A stretch of 64,000 bases of DNA from Glutamicibacter sp002979865. GTDB lineage: Bacteria; Actinomycetota; Actinomycetes; Actinomycetales; Micrococcaceae. Location of the stretch: the NCBI RefSeq assembly GCF_050030965.1, contig NZ_CP188297.1:1798001-1862000 (forward strand). The letters run 5' to 3'. Shown here piece after piece: positions 1 to 8,066 of this stretch; positions within the stretch are counted from its first letter, which is position 1; every line of letters begins with the position of its first letter. Below the pieces are notes generated by a model. It saw only the letters and a list, made by a program, of their open reading frames with translations. It searched no databases and was not told the origin of the DNA. Position numbers and translations under genes: made by a program.

Positions 1-417
1 TTCGGGCCGTTCGGAGTGTTCCTGCTGTTCAATTTTCTCACGATGGTGGTGGTGCCACTGGCTCAGATCCTGGTGCTTGCCGGATTGCTCTATTTCATCC
101 CGGCCGGGCTGATTACCTTCGGCGGCGAAGAAGAAGCAACCTTAATTGGTCGCACCGCGATGGTGGTCGGTTGGATTGGCATCGGAATCACGCTGGCTTC
201 GGTGGTTCTTGGCATTGCGCTGAACACTGCATGGAGGGATTTGGCGAACCTGTGGACCCTACCGCTATGGCCGTTCTATGCCACGGGGATGGGGCTCACC
301 ATGCTCGCAGCGGTAGCGTTTGAGATCCGCGGGAGGCCCGCCAAATGGAACAAGCTGCAAAGAACCGGTGTCATTTCCAGCGGTGAGTTCTCTGCCATTC
401 TTGGAAGCGGATCATGA
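1..417 (+). CDS. Membrane glycosyltransferase, C-terminal part (cut by window start)
   Basis: The open frame runs in from before base 1, so the GTG at 16 is probably internal. The visible 138 residues hold three or four hydrophobic membrane segments and end in a short basic cytoplasmic tail with WNKLQRTG. That tail is typical of the end of family-2 processive glycosyltransferases (polysaccharide synthases of the PgaC/N-acetylglucosaminyltransferase type), which carry W-x-K-x-x-R-T-G after the last membrane segment. The catalytic domain lies outside the window. The stop overlaps the next start by ATGA, so the two genes are translationally coupled. The family assignment is inference from the tail and topology only. 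Confidence 0.55.
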   Translation, partial: FGPFGVFLLFNFLTMVVVPLAQILVLAGLLYFIPAGLITFGGEEEATLIGRTAMVVGWIGIGITLASVVLGIALNTAWRDLANLWTLPLWPFYATGMGLTMLAAVAFEIRGRPAKWNKLQRTGVISSGEFSAILGSGS

Positions 418-1724
418 GCGCGGCCAAGATGCAGCGTCAACGCCGGAAACTGGCAATGGCAGCCATAGCGGGCTTGGTGACTTTTCTTTTGCTGGCGGCT
501 GCTTGCTACATGACCAGATTCCCCACTTCTGCAGCGCATCAACCGACCCCGACGCCGGACCCCACGGTGGTCGAGCCGATGCCTCCGCAGCATGCCTGCC
601 AAGATTCCCCTCGCGCAGAGGGCACCAGTTCCCCAGGAGACAACCTCGGCATGCGCCACTCCAAGACAGACACCCAACTTCCCCGATTTTCCAGAGTTGT
701 GAACGTCGGTTTTGAAGATATTACCGCCGAAGATCCTGCCCGTATCCCGGAAATTGCCCGTCGATTAAATTCGGTCAGGGCGACAGGAGTATCGCTCTCC
801 ATTGGACGTCTCGACTGGGTGGCTTTCCCCTGGCCAGCCCAACGCGATGTCGAATCCAGCGAAGTCACGCAAACCGGGCGGGACTATGTTGCTGAAGCGA
901 TTAGTGCCTTCCGCTGCGATGAGCAGGGTAGACCTCGAACAATCTACTTGAATATCGATACGTTGCTGGGCAGAGAGCTGGAGCGCCGTCCATCGCTAGC
1001 AGGAATCAACTCCGAGGGGCATCCTTCCAAGAACTGGGCAAGTATCTCGGCGTGGAAAGAGGATGGACTTGATACCAGGCTTGTCGAGCTGGTTAGTGAA
1101 GCCGTTCGGCGCTATGCACCCGATGGCATCAACGTCACGGAGCTGATGTTTCCCAGCTACACGTTCGGCGAGGATGACTTGGAGAACTTTGCGAAGTTCA
1201 GCGAGCGCCCTGATTGGCCGAGGTCTGCTGACGGAACGATTGATTCCACGTCAGAGCAAATCTACCTATGGCGGTCAAACGCAGTCACCTCGATCATGAA
1301 GAAAGTGGCTGGAAGTCTGGACGAAACCGGTCCGGTGCTCACCATGGATGTGCGATCACCTGCCAACGGAGATCCAAGGGGACGCCCTGATTCCGGCCAA
1401 GACTACGGGCAGCTTCTGAACGTGGTTGACCGCCTGAACATCTGGAATTTTCGGGGCATCGCATCGTCCAATCGGGTTTCGACAGACGAATTGGTACAGC
1501 GGTACATGAAGCAGGAACCTGAAAAGTATTCCTTGGAAATCGGGCTTTGGGAAGGCGCAGGCTCCATGGACAGCAGTTCCGTGAGCAAGGAACTGCTGAA
1601 TGCCGAGGACCATTCATTGCTGCATGTCTCCGTTACCCCCACTTCGTTAATGGACGACAGCATATGGTCCGCATTGGAGGGTGCTTGGAGCCAGGTTCCT
1701 GCTACTCGCCCGGGTGCGGACTAA
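414..1724 (+). CDS. Membrane-anchored glycosyl-hydrolase-like protein (TIM-barrel, PgaB C-terminal type)
   Basis: 436 residues. Residues 1-12 are basic, about 13-34 form one hydrophobic segment (signal anchor), and 35-75 are a Pro/Thr-rich linker. The rest is an extracellular domain with barrel-like blocks: GVSLSIGRLDW near 125, a DGINVTELMFPSY strand near 240, LTMDVRSP near 305 and LNIWNFRG near 340. This recalls the hypothetical glycosyl hydrolases related to the C-terminal half of PgaB, which cut or bind poly-N-acetylglucosamine. It overlaps the glycosyltransferase stop by ATGA, so it probably processes or binds the polymer made by that enzyme. Substrate and catalytic acids are not established. 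Confidence 0.5.
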   Translation: MSAAKMQRQRRKLAMAAIAGLVTFLLLAAACYMTRFPTSAAHQPTPTPDPTVVEPMPPQHACQDSPRAEGTSSPGDNLGMRHSKTDTQLPRFSRVVNVGFEDITAEDPARIPEIARRLNSVRATGVSLSIGRLDWVAFPWPAQRDVESSEVTQTGRDYVAEAISAFRCDEQGRPRTIYLNIDTLLGRELERRPSLAGINSEGHPSKNWASISAWKEDGLDTRLVELVSEAVRRYAPDGINVTELMFPSYTFGEDDLENFAKFSERPDWPRSADGTIDSTSEQIYLWRSNAVTSIMKKVAGSLDETGPVLTMDVRSPANGDPRGRPDSGQDYGQLLNVVDRLNIWNFRGIASSNRVSTDELVQRYMKQEPEKYSLEIGLWEGAGSMDSSSVSKELLNAEDHSLLHVSVTPTSLMDDSIWSALEGAWSQVPATRPGAD

Positions 1725-2132
1725 TCGCGGAATCTATGCGAATTCCGGCTCGAAGAAAAAATTTCAGATTAATCCGGATTCTTGCGTCATGATTCCCTTT
1801 TCCGCGTATCTAAGTGATGTACGCGCTGAACTGGGCAACAAGGAATTATGAGGTTTCGAGACGTCCAGTTGTCTTATGGGGAAGATGCTGACGGGTGGGC
1901 GAGTTGCAAGCTTGGGGGATGGAGCTCGCCCACCTTTCAGGATTTTCGAACCCATTTCATAGAGATATTGGAAAAATCCTGATAGGTTCTAAAGGATGAA
2001 AATGCCGTCCAAAGTCGGGCGGCATTGTCGACGGGGCATTGGTTGCCGATTGCCGGCTCCGGGGATTGGGGAATCCTTGGGGCGATCGGCGGCGGGTACC
2101 GGCGCTGTCGCGTGAAACGTTATGGGGACGTA
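1725..2132. other. Intergenic region, 408 bases
   Basis: No convincing gene. It contains a hairpin at 1894-1934 and AT-richer sequence around 1760-1800 and 1950-2010 that may hold the promoter of the sigma-factor fusion. I could not pick a clear -35/-10 pair. Confidence 0.5.
1894..1934 (+). terminator. Hairpin, possible terminator
   Basis: GGTGGGCGAG (1894-1903) pairs perfectly with CTCGCCCACC (1925-1934) and is followed by TTTC. It lies 170 bases after the hydrolase-like gene, so it could end that transcript or belong to a leader of the next gene. The loop is 21 bases and the T tract short. Confidence 0.45.
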
Positions 2133-4691
2133 ATGACAATAGATTCTGGGGCACGCTTTGCTGACGTCAGCGATGCAGATTTAATTCGTGGCGTTAGGAA
2201 CGGAAGCAGCGAGGCCCAGGACCACCTGTATCGACGGCACAGGCAAGTGGCGCTGAACGTAGCGTTTAGGCATACGAACTCTCCTTCCGATGCCGAGGAT
2301 GTCGTCTCCGAAGCTTTCCTGCGGGTCTTCCGTATCATCGAACGTGGGGCAGGGCCTGATGAGTTCTTCCGCGCCTATTTACTGACTGCGGTATCGCGCG
2401 AAGCCTTTTCCAGGAACAAATCAGCCTCAAAGCAGATTACCGTCGAAGACGTCCAGGACTTCCTGCCAGGCGATGCGCACGCGGACGAGGCGATGGAACG
2501 CCATGAATCCACCTTTGCCATCCTCGCGTTCAAGGCCTTGACCGAGCGCTGGAAGACGGTCCTGTGGCTCACCGAAGTAGAGGAACTGCCGCCGAGAGAC
2601 GTTGCGCCAATGCTCGGCATGACACCCAATGCGGTTTCCGCATTGGCAGTACGTGCGCGAGAGGGACTGCGCGAAGCCTACTTGGCTGCGCATATGAATG
2701 GCCAGTCAGGGTTGCCCGCAAGTTGTTCCGATATTCGTGAACATCTGCCGGCCTTTATCCGTGGAACGCTGGGGAGCCGGAACGAGCGTGGAGTCAAGGT
2801 GCACTTGAAGTCGTGCGCGAATTGCGCAGTAGTGTTCGGGGAACTGGACGAAATCGGTGCTACTTTGCGTGCTTTCGTCCTTCCTCTGGTCGTTGGAGGG
2901 ATTACTGCGCTGGGGATTCCTGCCTCGGGAGGTATTGCAGGAATGGGAGCTTCGGCAGCCACGGCAACGGCTGCTGGTGGAGCTACTGCCGGGACAGCAG
3001 CTTCTGTTGCTTCGGGGGCCGGTGTGAGTATTGCAGGAGGTAGTAGCCTGGCAGTTACTTTAGGCGTTGGCTTGGTGGGTGTCGCCGTAACAGCGTCCGC
3101 CATCGGTCTGATACCGAAACTGATCGTGCATGATGAAAGAGAATGGGCCGCACCCGAAAGCGCAGTCCAGCCCCAGCTGGAAGGAGTCGAAGCCCCGATT
3201 GTTGGGGCCGAGCCATCTGCCGTCATGAGCCGTGCCATGTTCTTGCGGGACCTGACTGGACGAACTGTTCCTGATGCGAAAGACGAATTAGAATTCACAA
3301 ACCAAGTGGAATCGCCATCCACGAAGCCGTTTTTCCCGCTGTCACATATGCCAGCGGCAAGACCGTCGCCTGAAGCGACCTCTGAATCTACTTTTGAGCC
3401 GACTGCGGAGCCAACGGTGGAGCCTTCAATCGAGCCGACTCCTGAACCGACTCCGGAACCAACAGTGGAACCGACTGCGGACCCGACTCCTGAACCAACC
3501 CCGGAACCGACTCCGGAACCGACTCCTGAACCAACTCCGGAACCAACGGTGGAGCCGACTGCGGAACCAACTCCGGAACCAACGGTGGAGCCGACTCCGG
3601 AACCAACTCCGGAACCGACTCCGGAACCAACGGTGGAGCCTACAGTCGACCCGACTCCGGAACCAACGGTGGAGCCGACTCCGGAACCAACTCCGGAACC
3701 AACGGTGGAGCCGACTCCGGAACCAACTCCGGAACCGACTCCTGAACCAACCCCGGAACCAACGGTGGAGCCGACTCCGGAACCAACTCCGGAACCGACT
3801 CCGGAACCAACGGTGGAGCCTACAGTCGAGCCGACTCCGGAACCAACGGTGGAGCCGACTCCTGAACCAACTCCGGAACCAACGGTGGAGCCGACTCCGG
3901 AACCAACTCCGGAACCGACTCCGGAACCAACGGTGGAGCCTACAGTCGAGCCGACTCCGGAACCAACGGTGGAGCCGACTCCTGAACCAACGGTGGAGCC
4001 GACTCCGGAACCAACTCCGGAACCGACTCCGGAACCAACGGTGGAGCCTACAGTCGAGCCGACTCCGGAACCAACGGTGGAGCCGACTCCTGAACCAACT
4101 CCGGAACCAACGGTGGAGCCGACTCCGGAAGCAACTCCGGAACCAACTCCGGAACCGACTCCTGAACCAACCCCGGAACCAACGGTGGAGCCGACTGCAG
4201 AACCGACCTCGGAACCGACTCCTGAACCAACCCCGGAACCAACGGTGGATCCTACGGTGGAGCCTTCAGTCGAGCCGACTGCAGAACCGACCCCGGAGCC
4301 AACGGTGGAGCCGACTGCGGAACCAACCTCGGAACCAACCTCGGAACCAACAGTTGAGCCGGAAGACGACCAAGACGGGTCTGGATTCCAGGTCATCATG
4401 GCACAAGAGGAAGGTGGATTCTTTGCGAATTACACCTTCGATATCAGCGGAGCTTCTGAAAGCGATCCAATAAGTTTCGAGGTGCGGCTCAACTGGCTTT
4501 GGGTGGATAACATGACGTACAAGGGGAACTGCGTTCCCTCGAACATGCGAGCTAATTCGTTCAGGCTAAGCTGCGAAGGCCCAATGACTATAAAGCTGAA
4601 GCAGTTCTACTTCCTTGGGGGCCGGACTATTGCATTTGAAAGCCAAGGGAACTCGAAGGAGAAGTTCGAATTCAAGATTCCAGGACTCTAG
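2133..4691 (+). CDS. ECF sigma factor fused to zinc anti-sigma domain, membrane segment, PT-repeat region and C-terminal domain
   Basis: 852 residues from ATG 2133 (GGGGA upstream); the frame is open to a TTG at 2025 but that has no good ribosome site. Residues 12-90 match sigma region 2 (DAEDVVSEAFLRVF) and 125-185 sigma region 4, with a helix-turn-helix at LPPRDVAPMLGMTPNAVS. Residues 195-245 form a ZAS-like domain with Cys198 and H-x3-C-x2-C (His224, Cys228, Cys231). A Gly/Ala stretch and a hydrophobic segment at about 305-330 follow. Residues 420-742 are almost entirely (E/D/A)PT units, and 743-852 is a beta-rich domain with two cysteines. Expected topology is sigma inside, repeat and end domain outside. 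Sigma/anti-sigma fusions are known in Actinobacteria; target genes and release mechanism are unknown. Confidence 0.8.
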   Translation: MTIDSGARFADVSDADLIRGVRNGSSEAQDHLYRRHRQVALNVAFRHTNSPSDAEDVVSEAFLRVFRIIERGAGPDEFFRAYLLTAVSREAFSRNKSASKQITVEDVQDFLPGDAHADEAMERHESTFAILAFKALTERWKTVLWLTEVEELPPRDVAPMLGMTPNAVSALAVRAREGLREAYLAAHMNGQSGLPASCSDIREHLPAFIRGTLGSRNERGVKVHLKSCANCAVVFGELDEIGATLRAFVLPLVVGGITALGIPASGGIAGMGASAATATAAGGATAGTAASVASGAGVSIAGGSSLAVTLGVGLVGVAVTASAIGLIPKLIVHDEREWAAPESAVQPQLEGVEAPIVGAEPSAVMSRAMFLRDLTGRTVPDAKDELEFTNQVESPSTKPFFPLSHMPAARPSPEATSESTFEPTAEPTVEPSIEPTPEPTPEPTVEPTADPTPEPTPEPTPEPTPEPTPEPTVEPTAEPTPEPTVEPTPEPTPEPTPEPTVEPTVDPTPEPTVEPTPEPTPEPTVEPTPEPTPEPTPEPTPEPTVEPTPEPTPEPTPEPTVEPTVEPTPEPTVEPTPEPTPEPTVEPTPEPTPEPTPEPTVEPTVEPTPEPTVEPTPEPTVEPTPEPTPEPTPEPTVEPTVEPTPEPTVEPTPEPTPEPTVEPTPEATPEPTPEPTPEPTPEPTVEPTAEPTSEPTPEPTPEPTVDPTVEPSVEPTAEPTPEPTVEPTAEPTSEPTSEPTVEPEDDQDGSGFQVIMAQEEGGFFANYTFDISGASESDPISFEVRLNWLWVDNMTYKGNCVPSNMRANSFRLSCEGPMTIKLKQFYFLGGRTIAFESQGNSKEKFEFKIPGL
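3394..4360 (+). repeat. In-frame minisatellite coding for Glu-Pro-Thr repeats
   Basis: Tandem 12-base units (CCGACTCCGGAA, CCAACGGTGGAG and variants) give EPTPEPTVEPT. Longer blocks repeat too: the string TACAGTCGA occurs at 3641, 3821, 3941 and 4049, spaced 180, 120 and 108 bases, all multiples of 12. Unit length keeps the reading frame whatever the copy number. The region also creates long open frames in other frames, which are artefacts. Confidence 0.95.
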
Positions 4692-4762
4692 ACGCAGCCC
4701 AATCGTCCTTCCATTGCCATTCCAGGGCCATCCGGAATGTGCTTCGCGGCTAGGATCGTTCC

Positions 4763-5293
4763 ATGACTGAAAAATCTCTTCCAGTGTTGCCGCCTGTCAA
4801 TGCAGAAGCTGCTGAACAGATGTGGTCTGCGTACCTGGTGAGCAAGGGGATTCCGCGGACCGAGGCACCGCACTATGTCGCCGAATCGTTCGGTGATCAT
4901 CCTGCGCTTGCCGATGAGCTTCTGGATGAAATGCTGCACGGAACCAAGCGAGCGACTTCATCTCTGGCTAGCGATTATGCCTATTACAACGAACGTGTCC
5001 CGCAACCTGAAGACCACTGCATTGTCTGCGATGGGCAAGGGCAGCCGCGAGCAATTTTGCGAGTACTTTCCGTCGAGCGTTCCTCGTTCTTCGAGGTAGA
5101 CGCGCAGTTTGCCGCGGCCGAGGGCGAAGGGGATCTCTCGCTGGAATACTGGCGCGCAGAACATGAAAAATTCTGGCGCCGAACGCAGAAATCCATAGGA
5201 ATCGACTGGAACCCTGAAGACACCGCCAAAGCCGGGGGAGAGCTGGTCTTGGAACGCTTTGAAATTTGCTGGCCGCAGGAGCATGCCGACTAG
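4763..5293 (+). CDS. ASCH domain protein (DUF984/YqfB-like)
   Basis: 176 residues; ATG 4763 follows CTAGGATCGTTCC. The pattern KRATSSL near residue 58, then HCIVCDGQGQPRAILRV and, near the end, a DLSLEYWRAEHEKFW block is typical of ASCH proteins. This small PUA-like fold binds RNA or modified nucleosides; relatives include N4-acetylcytidine amidohydrolases. The glycine-lysine binding loop (GTKRAT) is present. It stands alone between the sigma fusion and a monooxygenase gene, which gives no clue to substrate. Confidence 0.75.
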   Translation: MTEKSLPVLPPVNAEAAEQMWSAYLVSKGIPRTEAPHYVAESFGDHPALADELLDEMLHGTKRATSSLASDYAYYNERVPQPEDHCIVCDGQGQPRAILRVLSVERSSFFEVDAQFAAAEGEGDLSLEYWRAEHEKFWRRTQKSIGIDWNPEDTAKAGGELVLERFEICWPQEHAD

Positions 5294-5395
5294 CCGGTCG
5301 AACTTCGTCACGCTGGCCTGCGGTCGAGAACGCGCGGGCGTAGGGTGGAGACAGAGGGTTTCCCGTGAAAGAAGCCCGGAAAAGAAAGGTTGAAC

Positions 5396-5692
5396 ATGTC
5401 GATTGTCGTCATCAATGCCCTATCGGTTCCCGGCGAAGCTGGACCGGAACTGGAGAAGCGTTTTGCTGCTCGCAAGCATTCAGTGGATTCTTCACCGGGG
5501 TTCGAAGGGTTCAAGTTGCTGCGTCCGGTCAATGGTGGAGACAAGTACTTCGTGTACACCCAGTGGGCAACCCGCGAGGACTTCGAGAACTGGCGTACCC
5601 AGCGCGCTGATGCGGCCCATGCTGGCAACGATGCCAAGAAGCCAGTGGCCAGCGGCGCTGAACTTCTCGAATTCGAGATCGTCGAATTCTAG
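5396..5692 (+). CDS. Antibiotic biosynthesis monooxygenase (ABM) family protein
   Basis: 98 residues from ATG 5396, six bases after AAGAAAGG (the TTG at 5390 overlaps that site). It is a single ferredoxin-like domain with the motif SSPGFEGFKLLRPVNG, a strand KYFVYTQWATREDFENW and a last strand LEFEIVEF. The family includes cofactor-free oxygenases and haem-degrading HmoA/IsdG-type enzymes. The haem-binding Asn/His pair is not obvious, so haem degradation is not claimed. A strong hairpin follows the stop. Confidence 0.7.
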   Translation: MSIVVINALSVPGEAGPELEKRFAARKHSVDSSPGFEGFKLLRPVNGGDKYFVYTQWATREDFENWRTQRADAAHAGNDAKKPVASGAELLEFEIVEF

Positions 5693-5710
5693 GCGCAGCA
5701 GCCTGCGGGC

Positions 5711-5743
5711 AACGCCCCGATGCCTTCGTGGTATCGGGGCGTT
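5711..5743. terminator. Bidirectional terminator hairpin
   Basis: AACGCCCCGAT (5711-5721) pairs with ATCGGGGCGTT (5733-5743); GCC/GGT extend the stem around a TTCGT loop. It sits between the convergent monooxygenase and MFS genes and can serve both. Confidence 0.8.
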
Positions 5744-5766
5744 ATCTGCATCCAGGACCCTTTCGC

Positions 5767-7164
5767 CTACCTGCGTCCCTTGAACTTGCGCCGTGCCGAA
5801 TCGGCCAGCAACGCAGCACCCAAGGCGATGCAAAGCAGTGCGCCGATCAAGAAGGTCATGTCGATGCCTTCCGGGCTGGCCTCGCCATTGAGTCCGGGGT
5901 GGGTGGCGATAATGGCCGCGGAAATCGCCGTGCCGAAGGAAGAACCTACAGTACGCAGCACCTGGTTGAAACTTACCGAGCTGCCTAGCTCCTTGGTCGC
6001 TACGCTGCGGGCGATCAATGCCGGCATGGCCGCATAGCTTGCGCCCATGCCGATGCCGAAGACCAGCATGCTCAGCAAGATCTCCCAGAGCGCCGAGTGG
6101 AGCAGCCAGAGCATGGTGCCTGCTGCGGCCATGATGATCGCTCCAATGGGAAGCATGACCTGGATGCCAACGCGTTTTGCAAGTATGCGCACCACGCGGT
6201 TGGCAGCCAAGCTGCCTACCGAGAGCGGGAAGATGACAAATCCTGCCCAGAAGACCGGCAGGCTCAGCCCGTAGCCCGTTGCCGCATCTGCCTGGGCTAC
6301 CAGTGATGATACGGACATGCCGATATACAGTGCGGCGCCCAGGGCGATGGCCGAGATATTGGCCAGGAGGACTTCGCCCTGCTTGAGCGTGCGCAGATTA
6401 ATCAGCGGGTGGCCAAGGCTGTTTTCTACCCTCACCCAGATGATCAGCACGATGACCGAGAAACCGCCCAAAACAAGGGTGGCAGGTGAAGCCCAGCCCC
6501 ACTTGGGGCCCTCGGATATGGCCAGCAGCAGGGAGGTGAGCCCCAGGGCCAGCAAGCCGGAGCCGGTGTAGTCGAAGGGGCGTTGCTCGGCCTGGGTATC
6601 GGGGCCTGCAGGAACAACTTTCCACACCACGCAGATGGTGGCCAGCACGAATAGCGCACCGAACCAGAACGCGTAGGAGTAGTCGAAAATGCCAGCGATG
6701 ATGCCGGTCAATGGATAGCCGATGCCGATTCCGGAAGCAACCGTCACCGACAAGGTGGAGATGGTGTTCTGCACGTGCTCGGGCGCTACATAGCGCCTGG
6801 CGATGGCGATGGTGACCGGAACAATGCCGTAGGACAATCCCTGGAGCACGCGTCCGGCAAGAAACACGCCAAAGCTCGGTGCGGACGCTGCCATGACAGA
6901 ACCCAGGAACATGGCCGCCAGCGAGACGAGCAGCAGCCGCTTCTTATGCGGTCCATCGCTGAGGCGTCCCATGATGGGTGTTGCCACGGCGCCGGCCAGC
7001 AGATTCACGGTGAGCATCCACTGGGCGGCGGCAATATCGACATTGAACCGCAGGGAAATCGAGGGGACCAGCAGCATGCCCAGCGAGGAGACGATTGCCG
7101 TGGCCAGCGCGGCGAAGACCAGCGTGGGCACCAGCGGGCTCTGGCTGGGTGCGTTGCGGTTCAT
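5767..7164 (-). CDS. MFS drug/solute exporter (EmrB/QacA-like)
   Basis: 465 residues, about 14 hydrophobic segments. The loop between segments 2 and 3 reads GRLSDGPHKKRLL, the MFS G-x-x-x-D-x-x-x-x-R motif, and GIVPVTIAIARRYV follows the fourth segment. Two hydrophobic segments in the middle (residues 200-250) fit the DHA2 14-segment proton antiporters. Its start overlaps the stop of the MarR gene (ATGA), so both are on one transcript. A MarR partner suggests an efflux pump induced by its own substrate; the substrate is unknown. Confidence 0.8.
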   Translation of the reverse strand: MNRNAPSQSPLVPTLVFAALATAIVSSLGMLLVPSISLRFNVDIAAAQWMLTVNLLAGAVATPIMGRLSDGPHKKRLLLVSLAAMFLGSVMAASAPSFGVFLAGRVLQGLSYGIVPVTIAIARRYVAPEHVQNTISTLSVTVASGIGIGYPLTGIIAGIFDYSYAFWFGALFVLATICVVWKVVPAGPDTQAEQRPFDYTGSGLLALGLTSLLLAISEGPKWGWASPATLVLGGFSVIVLIIWVRVENSLGHPLINLRTLKQGEVLLANISAIALGAALYIGMSVSSLVAQADAATGYGLSLPVFWAGFVIFPLSVGSLAANRVVRILAKRVGIQVMLPIGAIIMAAAGTMLWLLHSALWEILLSMLVFGIGMGASYAAMPALIARSVATKELGSSVSFNQVLRTVGSSFGTAISAAIIATHPGLNGEASPEGIDMTFLIGALLCIALGAALLADSARRKFKGRR

Positions 7165-7595
7165 GGGCGGACCGCGGTATTGATTTTCTTGAGCGCGGGC
7201 AAGGCGGAGCGGATCAGGGAATGGTCCTCCTCGCTCAGGTTCTCGCCCATGGCTTGGAGCAGCGCGGTCCGGCCGAGCAGGATTTCCTGGTCCAGCTTTT
7301 GGCGGCCGTCATCGGTGAGCTGGAACCAGAGCTTGCGGCGGTCGGCCTCATCCCGGTGCCGCTCGATCAGTCCGAGGCCTTCCAGTTCCTTGGTCGTCAG
7401 CGAGATGGCCTGCTGGCTGACCCCGATGGCCTGGCTCATCCGGGCGGCACTAGCCCGGCCTTCGGTGGCCAAGGTGTGCAGGATTCCCAGTTTGCCCGGG
7501 GAGATGGATCGTGCCGTGCGTATCAGGCTCAGCAATGGTGAAAGCACCTCGAGCATTTGCTGGGGAAGGTCTGCGGGCTCGGGATCAATTTCCAT
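7161..7595 (-). CDS. MarR family transcriptional regulator
   Basis: 144 residues from the ATG at 7595 (a TTG at 7610 is also in frame; neither has a clear ribosome site, so leaderless translation is possible). Winged helix: ARMSQAIGVSQQAISLTTKELEGLGLIER followed by the wing RDEADRRKLWFQLTDDGR, the usual MarR D-x-R-[RK] signature. C-terminal helices give the dimer interface. It is the first gene of a two-gene unit with the MFS exporter and has a perfect 14-base palindrome just upstream, pointing to autorepression relieved by a ligand. Confidence 0.85.
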   Translation of the reverse strand: MEIDPEPADLPQQMLEVLSPLLSLIRTARSISPGKLGILHTLATEGRASAARMSQAIGVSQQAISLTTKELEGLGLIERHRDEADRRKLWFQLTDDGRQKLDQEILLGRTALLQAMGENLSEEDHSLIRSALPALKKINTAVRP

Positions 7596-7612
7596 AGCTA
7601 TAGAATACAATT

Positions 7613-7626
7613 AACTTGTACAAGTT
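7613..7626. promoter_or_regulatory. Candidate MarR operator (perfect palindrome)
   Basis: AACTTGTACAAGTT is a perfect 14-base palindrome 17 bases before the MarR start codon. Its position and length are typical of a MarR dimer site. Binding is inferred. Confidence 0.6.
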
Positions 7627-7932
7627 TCTTGTGGAATGCTCGTGAGGCTGGACACTGCCCCGATCCATCGGGCGCGAGAAGGTGGTGCTCGCTCGCTTGG
7701 CCCCGCGGTTCGCGGGCATGCCACCGCAGCAAGTGGTTGTCGCTGTGGTGCACTCCTGATGGATTCCGGCTCGTGCCGCGCACGCCTGGCCCTTCGCCGG
7801 GACCGCGTGTGCGCCGCAGGGAAAATGCCTTCCGGGCCCCGTTGGCCGGCATGTGCAGTTCCTAGATGGACTAGTGGGGGATCCGGTCGCGTGGCGCTTG
7901 GATGCCGGGGTGTTCCGGGTGGCAGAAAACCC

Positions 7933-7962
7933 TTGACCCGCGTTCGGTAGGTGCTCTAGGCT
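7933..7962 (+). promoter_or_regulatory. Promoter of cyclohydrolase-folD operon
   Basis: TTGACC (7933-7938), 18-base spacer, TAGGCT (7957-7962). It lies immediately before the shared operator, the same arrangement as at the fdhA and purU promoters. Confidence 0.6.
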
Positions 7963-7971
7963 TCAAGATAA

Positions 7972-7995
7972 CCTGATATACCAGTCGGATACCAA
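7972..7995 (-). promoter_or_regulatory. Shared C1-regulon operator, site 1
   Basis: On the minus strand this reads TTGGTATCCGACTGG then TATATCAGG. The core ACTGGTATATCA (plus-strand 7974-7985) recurs before fdhA and purU. The core starts 12 bases after the -10, where bound protein would block transcription. A GntR-type regulator at 21066-21734 is the best candidate reader. Confidence 0.6.
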
Positions 7996-8040
7996 GGGTT
8001 TCCGGCGGCCTGGACCGTGGTCCTGCGCGCCGGAAATCCC
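7996..8040 (+). other. Leader hairpin
   Basis: TTTCCGGCG (7999-8007) pairs with CGCCGGAAA (8028-8036). GGG/CCC extends the base across a one-base bulge, and GGAC-CGTG-GTCC forms the tip. No T tract follows, so it is not an ordinary terminator; it may stabilise or attenuate the transcript. Confidence 0.45.
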
Positions 8041-8066
8041 GCCGAACGGTGCAGGGATCAACTTCC

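Larger units (their letters stand above)
7627..8066. other. Intergenic region, about 440 bases
   Basis: Bases 7627-7925 show no gene I can support. Bases 7933-8040 hold the promoter, operator and leader hairpin of the cyclohydrolase-folD operon, listed separately. Confidence 0.5.

Noticed and set aside
3394..4360. Regular repeats suggesting a CRISPR array
   Set aside because: There are no unique spacers; the units are 12-base coding repeats inside one protein.
2678..4399. 573-codon open frame on the minus strand made of Gly-Ser-Val repeats
   Set aside because: It is the antisense shadow of the PT-repeat gene; periodic sequence removes stops in several frames. The plus frame has sigma and anti-sigma domains.
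7866..7881. ACTAGT and GGATCC close together, as in a cloning-vector polylinker
   Set aside because: Spacing and neighbours do not match a known polylinker; flanks are ordinary GC-rich chromosome.
8049..8066. GTG 8049 as start of the cyclohydrolase
   Set aside because: No ribosome site; ATG 8067 or TTG 8094 are better placed relative to the domain.
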